From positions 1 to 7,062 of the forward strand of contig NZ_JBMOUD010000032.1 in NCBI RefSeq assembly GCF_049319665.1: DNA of 7,062 nt, read 5' to 3'. Shown one piece after another: positions 1 through 4,368 of the stretch. The notes below the pieces were generated by a model. It saw only the letters and a program-made list of their open reading frames with translations, was not told the DNA's origin and made no database searches. Every line of letters starts with the position of its first letter. Position 1 is the first letter of the stretch. Made by a program: the position numbers and the translations under genes. The DNA is from JBMOUD01 sp049319665. GTDB taxonomy: Bacteria; Pseudomonadota; Gammaproteobacteria; Enterobacterales; Enterobacteriaceae.

Positions 1-10
1 CTTTACTCAT
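1..10 (-). CDS. Start of an unknown leftward early gene (partial)
   Basis: Only the first three codons (Met-Ser-Lys) are inside the window; the gene runs off the left edge. On the minus strand a GGAG ribosome site (complement of 17-20) stands 6 bases before the ATG at 10-8, just after the N-like stop codon at 21-23. The spacing fits the next gene of the PL operon. Its product cannot be identified from three residues. Confidence 0.45.
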
Positions 11-20
11 CTCTCACTCC

Positions 21-269
21 TTATCGAGCAGTCATCACTTCTGACTGCTTGCGATGACCTGCGTTGTAGATGGCGACTTGTGGCAGGCAAATGTTATCTG
101 CACTTGCCTCAGTCTTGATTCTTGCTGCTGCTGAATTAACAGCCTTGTAAACTCGGCTAGAACATCCAGCCAGCGCAATTCCGATACTCTTCTGTAGCTT
201 CACATCTTTCATGCTCTCAGCTGCTTTACGTGCGTTGTATGCAGCCATGCGGCGTTGATTTCTGTTCAT
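21..269 (-). CDS. N: N-like transcription antitermination protein
   Basis: A basic 82-residue protein, probably the early antiterminator that binds boxB RNA in nutL and nutR and, with host Nus factors, lets RNA polymerase ignore terminators. The N-terminus (residues 2-16, RNQRR then NARK) is an arginine-rich segment like the RNA-binding motif at the start of lambda-type N proteins. The C-terminal stretch LPQVAIYNAGHRK (62-74) resembles, from memory, the end of P22-type N (gp24). Context is strong: it is the first gene after PL, behind a leader with a perfect boxA and a boxB-like hairpin. GGAG (complement of 277-280) lies 7 bases before the ATG. N proteins are poorly conserved, so the call rests on position plus the basic motif. 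The alternative is an unrelated small early protein. Confidence 0.72.
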   Translation of the reverse strand: MNRNQRRMAAYNARKAAESMKDVKLQKSIGIALAGCSSRVYKAVNSAAARIKTEASADNICLPQVAIYNAGHRKQSEVMTAR

Positions 270-304
270 TGCTAATCTCCAGTTAAGTGCTTTGGTGATT
301 GGAT

Positions 305-343
305 GGCCGACGCTGAGAATGTCGGCTTACCGATTCCCATCGG
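305..343 (-). other. Two tandem hairpins in the N leader RNA
   Basis: In the leftward transcript, CCGAT-GGGA-ATCGG (complement of 330-343) is followed at once by GCCGAC-ATTCTCAGC-GTCGGC (complement of 306-326). The stems are 5 and 6 perfect base pairs. They lie about 35-75 bases upstream of the N start. Neither is followed by a U-run, so they are not intrinsic terminators. In lambda a structured N leader is an RNase III target that controls N translation; a similar role here is inference. Confidence 0.5.
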
Positions 344-456
344 CTCGTGGTGCATCGTCAACTTTACGCGGCTCACCAAGTGCCATTTAAGGCAACATCC
401 GCTACCGAGCGCATCAGCCTGCGCATTCATCCAATCCCAAAGCACTTACACTTTGG

Positions 457-492
457 CCTGTGTATTCACAGGAGCTAAATTGTTAAAGAGCA
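457..492 (-). promoter_or_regulatory. nutL: nutL site (boxA + boxB)
   Basis: On the minus strand TGCTCTTTAACA (complement of 481-492) matches the enterobacterial ribosomal boxA exactly. Eight bases later comes a 6-bp hairpin CCTGTG-AATA-CACAGG (complement of 457-472), the boxB candidate. A second hairpin, CCAAAG-8 nt-CTTTGG (437-456), abuts it. The site begins about 25 bases downstream of the expected PL start, as in lambda. The loop core G-AATA-C recurs in nutR, which supports recognition by one cognate N protein. Confidence 0.82.
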
Positions 493-524
493 TATCGAGC
501 GGGTCGTTTCGTTTCGATGGGTAG

Positions 525-553
525 ATAATCACATATTGTGTTTTATCAGTCAA
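525..553 (-). promoter_or_regulatory. PL, leftward early promoter
   Basis: On the minus strand a -35 box TTGACT (complement of 548-553) and a -10 box GATTAT (complement of 525-530) are separated by exactly 17 bp. The spacer holds most of the first left operator site, so repressor or Cro bound there would exclude polymerase. The expected transcription start is near 517, driving the N-like gene and genes beyond the left edge. Confidence 0.8.
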
Positions 554-590
554 CACGATTTGTGATAATAATTAAACACAATGCGTGTTG
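527..590. promoter_or_regulatory. Left operator OL with three repressor sites
   Basis: Three near-palindromes share the core CACA-NNN-TGTG: OL1 CACATATTGTG (530-540), OL2 CACGATTTGTG (554-564) and OL3 CACAATGCGTG (577-587). Their centres (535, 559, 582) are 24 and 23 bp apart, so proteins bind on nearly the same face of the helix. OL1 and OL2 flank the -35 box of PL. The same core and spacing occur in the right operator, so CI and Cro should bind both. Confidence 0.85.
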
Positions 591-629
591 TCATTGAAAG
601 GAAAGGGAAAATATTTTTTGGAGGGTAAT

Positions 630-653
630 AAAAAACCCGCTCAAAGGCGGGTT
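630..653 (-). terminator. Factor-independent terminator of the cI transcript
   Basis: The stem AACCCGC/GCGGGTT (634-640 with 647-653, loop of 6) is followed on the minus strand by a run of T (complement of 630-635). It begins 21 bases after the cI stop codon. It would end the leftward repressor transcript before it enters the left operator and PL. On the plus strand the stem has no good U-run. Confidence 0.87.
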
Positions 654-674
654 GTGTAGGTTTATGATTTATAT

Positions 675-1301
675 CTAGATGAGTCTATTCATTGATTGCA
701 CAGCCACCCCGATTATCTTGCACCCCTCGTTAATGGGAATTGCCGGGTATGCTGGGTTTAAAGCTTTTAAATACCGCTGGCCGCCATCAACAACCAGCCT
801 CTTAAATGTAGCCTCGTTGGAGTCTACCAGTTTAGCAACAACCAGGTTACCGCTTCGCGCTTCCTTTCCCGTATCAATAAGGATGACCGATCCCTCAGGA
901 ACGCTTACGCCGGTTTGTGATGTCATTGAGTCACCCTGAACCCTAAGCCAAAATGCCTCACCCTCGACATATTGCTCAGACTCATACCACTCTTCTATAT
1001 CCTTCAGCTCATGAGCCTCGCCCCAAGCCCCAGCATTAACCCAGCTCAATAATGGATACCTCTTCCCCGGCTTGTAATCACCGACGTACTGATCGCCAAA
1101 TAATAGCTCCGTTACGTTAACTCCGAGCGCCTTAGCAATAACAGAAGCATCATCAACGCTAACACTCCTGGTTCCTGACTCGTAGTTCCCAATGCGTGAC
1201 TGCGAGGCCCAGCCACACAGCTTGGCTAGAGCCCCTTGAGTGAGGCTCTTGGCCTCTCTTATCCGCTTGATGCGGTCGGCAATGCTTTCATTAGTTTTCA
1301 T
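675..1301 (-). CDS. cI: CI/C2-like phage repressor (XRE HTH + S24 peptidase)
   Basis: A 208-residue lysogenic repressor. Residues 7-68 form an XRE helix-turn-helix, with a recognition region around SQSRIGNYESG (33-43). Residues about 83-206 are a LexA-type S24 domain, recalling P22 C2. The self-cleavage site is Ala90-Gly91 (in SWVNAGAW), the nucleophile is Ser125 (GDSM) and the general base is Lys167 (ATFKRL). The Ser-Lys spacing of 42 is normal, so RecA-stimulated induction should work. It lies directly between the left and right operators and diverges from cro. The ATG has no Shine-Dalgarno sequence, fitting a leaderless or nearly leaderless PRM transcript as in lambda. Its helix region is one residue longer than that of the neighbouring Cro. 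Confidence 0.96.
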   Translation of the reverse strand: MKTNESIADRIKRIREAKSLTQGALAKLCGWASQSRIGNYESGTRSVSVDDASVIAKALGVNVTELLFGDQYVGDYKPGKRYPLLSWVNAGAWGEAHELKDIEEWYESEQYVEGEAFWLRVQGDSMTSQTGVSVPEGSVILIDTGKEARSGNLVVAKLVDSNEATFKRLVVDGGQRYLKALNPAYPAIPINEGCKIIGVAVQSMNRLI

Positions 1302-1310
1302 GTTGATAGT

Positions 1311-1345
1311 TTTATCACATAGCGTGTAAAAATTCTTTTCACGAA
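1311..1345 (-). promoter_or_regulatory. PRM, repressor maintenance promoter (tentative)
   Basis: The best -10 candidate on the minus strand is GATAAA (complement of 1311-1316); no good -35 box is present, as expected for an activated promoter. It implies a start near 1303, two bases before the cI ATG. The centre of OR2 (1345) would then sit at about -42, the position from which lambda CI activates PRM. OR3 covers the -10 region. The exact boxes are uncertain. Confidence 0.5.
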
Positions 1346-1376
1346 TTGTGTTGAAATCGAATCACAAATTGTGTTT
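1313..1376. promoter_or_regulatory. Right operator OR with three repressor sites
   Basis: The three sites are OR3 CACATAGCGTG (1316-1326), OR2 CACGAATTGTG (1340-1350) and OR1 CACAAATTGTG (1363-1373). The centres 1321, 1345 and 1368 are 24 and 23 bp apart, mirroring the left operator. OR1 has the most symmetric core and fills the PR spacer, so it is likely the strongest site. OR3 lies next to the cI start and over the PRM -10 region. Confidence 0.87.
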
Positions 1377-1379
1377 AAT
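1351..1379 (+). promoter_or_regulatory. PR, rightward early promoter
   Basis: A -35 box TTGAAA (1351-1356) and a -10 box TTTAAT (1374-1379), each one mismatch from consensus, are 17 bp apart. OR1 lies in the spacer and OR2 ends at the -35 box. The expected start is near 1386, about 24 bases before cro. This promoter should drive cro, cII, replication and the accessory/nin genes. Confidence 0.85.
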
Positions 1380-1409
1380 AGTGCTTGAGTGATTTATAAA
1401 GGAAGCACT

Positions 1410-1628
1410 ATGAACAACATTGCAAGCGAAAGAAAAAAGCTTGGCATCACTCAAGCTGCACTAGCTGAGGCTTGCGGCTGGAGACAATCCCGGCTTGGTA
1501 ACTATGAAGCCGGAAGTAGAGCGCCAGACTTAGATTCATGTCGTCACTTAGTAAAAGTGATGAAAAAACTGGGAAGCAGAATCAATCTTGATGGGTTATT
1601 CCCACCAAGAAACAAACAAGCAGCATAA
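1410..1628 (+). CDS. cro: Cro-like repressor (XRE HTH)
   Basis: A 72-residue single-domain helix-turn-helix protein, the antagonist of CI at the shared operators. The HTH spans about residues 12-42 (TQAALAEACGW then QSRLGNYEAGSR). Its recognition segment is nearly identical to that of CI (QSRIGNYESGTR), unlike lambda, where Cro and CI differ in fold. The ATG at 1410 is preferred because AAGGA (1399-1403) lies 6 bases before it. An in-frame GTG at 1389 would add seven residues, would itself lack a ribosome site and lies at the transcript start. It is first in the PR operon, followed by nutR. Identity rests on size, HTH and position opposite cI. Confidence 0.9.
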   Translation: MNNIASERKKLGITQAALAEACGWRQSRLGNYEAGSRAPDLDSCRHLVKVMKKLGSRINLDGLFPPRNKQAA

Positions 1629-1643
1629 GCAGTACAGAATAAC

Positions 1644-1684
1644 CGCTCTTTAACATCGCTAACCCTCCCTTGGAATACCAGGGA
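1644..1684 (+). promoter_or_regulatory. nutR: nutR site (boxA + boxB)
   Basis: CGCTCTTTAACA (1644-1655) is boxA, differing from the nutL copy only at its first base. Ten bases later TCCCT (1666-1670) pairs with AGGGA (1680-1684). After a bulged T, GG pairs with CC around the loop AATA, so the apex G-AATA-C equals that of nutL. It lies between cro and cII, exactly where lambda has nutR. Confidence 0.82.
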
Positions 1685-1693
1685 ATAACAACA

Positions 1694-1716
1694 GTGGCAC
1701 TCCACGGAATTGCCAC
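1694..1716 (+). other. Hairpin downstream of nutR
   Basis: GTGGCA (1694-1699) pairs perfectly with TGCCAC (1711-1716) around an 11-base loop in the cro-cII spacer. No U-run follows, so it is not an intrinsic terminator. It could belong to a Rho-dependent tR1-like region or to the nut structure. The left side also has a second hairpin next to boxB. Confidence 0.4.
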
Positions 1717-1753
1717 GTTTAACGTAAACACTTAACACTAGGAAGTATCACAG

Positions 1754-2050
1754 ATGGAACGTACACAGACACGCACTCAAGCGCAGAAAATTGAATCTGC
1801 GCTGCTAAACAAGATTGCGATGAAGGGAAGCGCAGAGATTGCCGCTGCCATCGGCATTGACCGGTCGCAGATAACACGATGGAAAGAGAGCTGGCTGCCG
1901 AAGTTTTCAATGCTTCTAGCTGTTCTTGAGTGGGGCGTAGTTGACGATGACTTGGCTAGATTAGCCAAGCAAGTTGCGGAGGTTCTCACAAAGAAAAAAT
2001 CCCCATCTGCGCGAACAGCTGAGGATTCTCAAATCACACTTAACTTCTGA
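1754..2050 (+). CDS. cII: CII transcriptional activator
   Basis: A 98-residue homologue of lambda CII, which activates PRE, PI and PaQ and so promotes lysogeny. Residues 14-22 (ESALLNKIA) and 50-67 (KFSMLLAVLEW then GVVDDD) match lambda CII nearly residue for residue. The HTH lies at about 26-45 (SAEIAAAIGIDRSQITRWK) and the tetramerisation helix at 49-80. The short polar tail (about 81-98) corresponds to the region of lambda CII that makes it unstable to the host protease FtsH. GGAAG (1741-1745) is 8 bases before the ATG. It follows nutR and precedes the rha-like gene by 14 bases. The PRE motif that lambda carries inside cII codons 4-8 is not preserved here. Confidence 0.96.
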   Translation: MERTQTRTQAQKIESALLNKIAMKGSAEIAAAIGIDRSQITRWKESWLPKFSMLLAVLEWGVVDDDLARLAKQVAEVLTKKKSPSARTAEDSQITLNF

Positions 2051-2064
2051 TGAGGTAACTATAC

Positions 2065-2739
2065 ATGAGTTTATCAACAGTAGTAAACCAGACGATGAGC
2101 AGTCAAGAGGTCGCTGACTTGGTGGAGTCTCGCCACGACAGCGTTAAGCGCACAATCGAAAGGCTGGCGGAAAAAGGCGTAATTCAACTCCCACCGATGG
2201 TGGAAGTTAAGAATAAGCTGGGGCAATCAGTATCAAATTACCAAGTTGGAAAGCGAGATAGCTACATCGTCGTTGCTCAGCTATCACCTGAGTTCACCGC
2301 TCGTTTAGTTGATCGCTGGCAGGAGTTAGAGAATCAATCTCGCATCCCTCAAACACTTCCAGAAGCATTGCGACTGGCGGCAGACTTGGCAGAAGAGAAG
2401 CAGCAGCTAGAGAATCAGCTAGCTATCGCGGCACCAAAAATTCAGTTCGTTGATAGCTACGTTAACGCTTCTGGTTCTCTTGGCTTCCGAGAGACATGCA
2501 AGCTGCTTCACATCAAAGAGAACGCTTTCCGCAAGTTCCTGCTGGATAGCGAAATCATGTACCTGCTTGCCGGCAAGTTAACGCCATATTCTCAACATAT
2601 CGACGCCGATCGGTTCACTCTTAAAACGGGTGAGAATCAGAACAACGGTCATGCATTCACTCAAGTGAAATTCACGCCAAAGGGAATTCAATGGATCGCT
2701 GGTTTATGGGCTGCAAAACAACTTAATGAGGCCGCCTAA
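2065..2739 (+). CDS. rha: Rha-family phage regulator with KilAC domain
   Basis: A 224-residue two-domain regulator. Residues about 10-90 look like the Rha N-terminal domain (SSQEVADLVESRHDSVKRTIERL, then SYIVVAQLSPEFTARLVDRWQEL). Residues 98-122 form a charged, probably coiled-coil linker. Residues about 122-215 are a KilA-C/ANT-type DNA-binding domain (FVDSYVNASGSLGFRETCKLL through KFTPKGIQWIAGLW). Pfam describes Rha as a phage product that interferes with growth in hosts lacking integration host factor; KilAC proteins often act as antirepressors. GAGG (2052-2055) precedes the ATG. It sits between cII and the replication initiator, and its stop overlaps the next start (TAATG). A role in DNA-bound regulation is likely; the target is unknown. 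Confidence 0.85.
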   Translation: MSLSTVVNQTMSSQEVADLVESRHDSVKRTIERLAEKGVIQLPPMVEVKNKLGQSVSNYQVGKRDSYIVVAQLSPEFTARLVDRWQELENQSRIPQTLPEALRLAADLAEEKQQLENQLAIAAPKIQFVDSYVNASGSLGFRETCKLLHIKENAFRKFLLDSEIMYLLAGKLTPYSQHIDADRFTLKTGENQNNGHAFTQVKFTPKGIQWIAGLWAAKQLNEAA

Positions 2740-3500
2740 TGGCAAGAATAAGAACGGTAAAACCTGAGATTTGGACTGATGAAAAAGTCGTTGAATGCTC
2801 GATACCCGCGAGACTGTTATTCATCGGCATGTTCAATTTTGCTGATGACAACGGGAATCTCGTTAACTCACCCAAACGAATCAAGATGCAGATCTTCCCC
2901 GCTGACGTTATTGACTGTGAGCCGTTAATAAAAGAGCTGATTACTCACGGAGTACTCAATGAATACTCAGTGAGTGATATTAGCTACTTGAATATTAAAG
3001 GGTTTAATAAGCATCAAAAGATAAATAGGCCTTCCAGCTCTAACATCCCAAAGTTTGAATTCAGTGAGCACTCAGTGACTACTCATGTAGTGCTCACTGA
3101 CGGAAAGGATACGGAAGGGAAGGGAAAGGAAAGGGAAGAAGAGAATAACACCCAAGCCGCTGAAGCAGCTTGCCCAGATGCTCAACAAGATAATTCAAGC
3201 GACGATGGAAATGTGCATCAAATGGCTAGTAAGTACGCCTTTGAGGGAAATGTAATTCGTTTGAACCAGAAGGACTTCGATCGCTGGAGAGCGCTTTTCA
3301 GAAATATCGATCTTCAAAGCGAACTCATGCGCATTGACATCGAGTTTACCAACGAGAAGCCCAAAAACTGGTTTAACACGTTAAGCGCCAAGCTGAACTA
3401 CCAAAACAAGCAAGGCGGCAGTCAGTTTGCACGAGGAAATCAACGTCGTGTTGCCGGTGTTAGTCAACCAATGGATTACATACCCGAGGGCTTTGTATGA
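2739..3500 (+). CDS. O-like phage replication initiator
   Basis: A 253-residue protein of the enterophage replication type beginning MARIRTVKPEIWTDEKVVEC, with a winged-helix-like N-terminal part (1-about 105). A hydrophilic low-complexity linker rich in Glu, Lys, Asp and Gln follows (about 118-157). The C-terminal module (about 162-225; IRLNQKDFDRWRALF, then WFNTLSAKLNYQN) resembles the DnaT/O-type part thought to contact the helicase loader. The gene overlaps both neighbours (TAATG with rha, ATGA with the loader), with GAGG at 2728-2731. Like lambda O, it contains tandem repeats and a purine tract that probably form the origin it binds. The linker is encoded exactly at that purine tract. 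The role is inferred from family and position; sequence identity to lambda O itself is not obvious. Confidence 0.85.
   Translation: MARIRTVKPEIWTDEKVVECSIPARLLFIGMFNFADDNGNLVNSPKRIKMQIFPADVIDCEPLIKELITHGVLNEYSVSDISYLNIKGFNKHQKINRPSSSNIPKFEFSEHSVTTHVVLTDGKDTEGKGKEREEENNTQAAEAACPDAQQDNSSDDGNVHQMASKYAFEGNVIRLNQKDFDRWRALFRNIDLQSELMRIDIEFTNEKPKNWFNTLSAKLNYQNKQGGSQFARGNQRRVAGVSQPMDYIPEGFV
2943..2975. repeat. Iteron cluster 1: three contiguous 11-bp repeats
   Basis: ACTCACGGAGT (2943-2953), ACTCAATGAAT (2954-2964) and ACTCAGTGAGT (2965-2975) follow one another without a gap. The consensus ACTCA-N-TGAGT is a palindrome about a central base, and the third copy is perfect. The unit length is about one helical turn and is not a multiple of three, so the repeat is not a result of repeated amino acids. 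Confidence 0.78.
3059..3102. repeat. Iteron cluster 2: four contiguous 11-bp repeats
   Basis: ATTCAGTGAGC (3059-3069), ACTCAGTGACT (3070-3080), ACTCATGTAGT (3081-3091) and GCTCACTGACG (3092-3102) are contiguous and share the consensus of the first cluster. The 83 bp between the clusters are AT-rich at first. This is the best candidate for the binding array of the O-like initiator. Confidence 0.75.
3103..3145 (+). other. Purine-rich tract beside the iterons (probable origin unwinding region)
   Basis: Bases 3113-3145 are 33 uninterrupted purines made of GGAA and GGGAA units, and 3103-3109 is also all purine. The tract starts immediately after the last iteron. Lambda ori has the same order: iterons, then a strand-asymmetric, easily distorted stretch. 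The tract also encodes the Gly-Lys-Glu-Arg-rich linker of the initiator. Confidence 0.65.
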
Positions 3501-4225
3501 GCATGTTAGACGTAATGCGACGCCTGCAAGCTGCAATGCCTGCCGGTACTCAGCCAAAGTTTAAAAACGCTGAGGAGTTGATGGCATGGCAGCTAGAGCA
3601 GGGGCGAATAGATTCACAGCGCATTGCCGAGCAAAACCGGTTAACGCGACTACAGAAAGTCTTAGGCCGCTCTGGAATTCAAGAGCTACACCAGTCATGC
3701 ACGTTCGATAACTACAACGCCGAATTACCCGGCCAACGCCACGCGCTGGAAAAATCCAAAGCATACGCCAACCGATTTGGCAGCGGCTTCGGAGGGTTCA
3801 TATTCAGCGGAGGTTGTGGCACTGGTAAGAATCACCTGGCGGCGGCAATTGGCAATCAGCTTCTGAGTTCTGGCAAGTCGGTATTGGTCGTCACAGTACC
3901 AGACCTAATGATGCGCTTTCGTGAAACCTACCAAGACGGCGCAAAGACGACAGAGGCCAAATTGATGGATGATCTCTGCAATGTTGACCTGCTAGTGCTT
4001 GACGATATTGGCGTACAGCGAGGTAACACAAACGAGGGCGTGGTGCTGTTCCAGATTGTCGATCGGAGGCTTGCAAGCAAGAAGTCGGTGGGAATGCTGA
4101 CCAATCTCGACGCCCCGGCACTTCGTGAATTATTGGGTGAGCGAATCATGGACAGAATGACCATGGATAGCGGTATGTGGATTAACTTTGACTGGGCCAG
4201 CTATCGGCGAAAGGTGAAGTCTTGA
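3497..4225 (+). CDS. dnaC: DnaC-like helicase loader
   Basis: A 242-residue AAA+ ATPase, very similar in length and motifs to E. coli DnaC (245 residues). It should load host DnaB helicase at the phage origin, the job lambda gives to P. Residues 1-55 match the DnaB-binding N-terminus of DnaC (MRRLQAAMPA, AEELMAWQLEQG). Walker A is GGCGTGKN (105-112), with the Asn after Lys that DnaC itself has, followed by HLAAAIGNQLL. Walker B is LLVLDD (165-170). Sensor 1 is TN at 202-203, and GERIMDRM (214-221) carries the putative arginine finger Arg220. The start overlaps the initiator stop (ATGA). The likeness to host DnaC suggests past capture of a host gene. Confidence 0.94.
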   Translation: MSMLDVMRRLQAAMPAGTQPKFKNAEELMAWQLEQGRIDSQRIAEQNRLTRLQKVLGRSGIQELHQSCTFDNYNAELPGQRHALEKSKAYANRFGSGFGGFIFSGGCGTGKNHLAAAIGNQLLSSGKSVLVVTVPDLMMRFRETYQDGAKTTEAKLMDDLCNVDLLVLDDIGVQRGNTNEGVVLFQIVDRRLASKKSVGMLTNLDAPALRELLGERIMDRMTMDSGMWINFDWASYRRKVKS

Positions 4226-4368
4226 ATAATCAACAAAATAAGCAAGACCAGAAAGCCACACTGCCAACGCTCGACGTAAAGCGGGCGATCGCCAACAGCA
4301 CTGGCATGAGCAAAATTGCAGAGCTGCGCGCTAAGTTTGGGCTTGGAGGTAATTCTAATGCTCGGTGA
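4222..4368 (+). CDS. Small unknown protein, 48 residues, TTG start
   Basis: The frame opens at TTG 4222, whose bases overlap the stop codon of the DnaC-like gene (TTGA). An AAGGTGA ribosome site (4211-4217) stands 4 bases before it. The product has a polar Gln/Asn-rich start (NNQQNKQDQK) and a likely helix at 18-40 (DVKRAIANSTGMSKIAELRA). The stop (4366-4368) lies just inside the next gene. I do not recognise a family. Support comes from the stop/start coupling, the ribosome site and tiling with its neighbours. An internal ATG at 4306 would leave only 20 residues. Confidence 0.62.
   Translation: MNNQQNKQDQKATLPTLDVKRAIANSTGMSKIAELRAKFGLGGNSNAR

Noticed and set aside
303..524. Rightward open frame of 73 codons over the N leader
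   Set aside because: It runs antiparallel through PL, nutL and the leader hairpins, lacks a ribosome site and encodes no recognisable sequence. The regulatory reading explains this stretch.
679..939. Rightward open frame inside cI
   Set aside because: It is a shadow of the repressor gene, whose catalytic motifs are intact on the other strand.
1389..1409. Upstream GTG start for cro
   Set aside because: It would lie within a few bases of the expected PR transcript start without a ribosome site, while ATG 1410 has AAGGA at the right distance.
1694..1716. Intrinsic terminator tR1 after nutR
   Set aside because: The hairpin is real but no U-run follows, so an intrinsic terminator is not supported; a Rho-dependent role cannot be judged from sequence.
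1719..1989. Leftward open frames over cII
   Set aside because: CII is unambiguous on the plus strand; these frames have no ribosome site. A leftward PRE transcript may exist but need not code for protein.
3103..3145. Simple low-complexity coding repeat for the initiator linker
   Set aside because: The linker explains a hydrophilic stretch but not a 33-base run without pyrimidines placed directly beside the iterons; I kept the origin interpretation.
3561..4164. Several leftward open frames inside the DnaC-like gene
   Set aside because: These are shadows of a well-conserved AAA+ gene, with no ribosome sites and low-complexity Ser/Arg-rich products.
4316..4357. Upstream ATG start for the 76-residue gene
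   Set aside because: No ribosome site precedes 4316; GGAGG at 4345-4349 points to ATG 4358.
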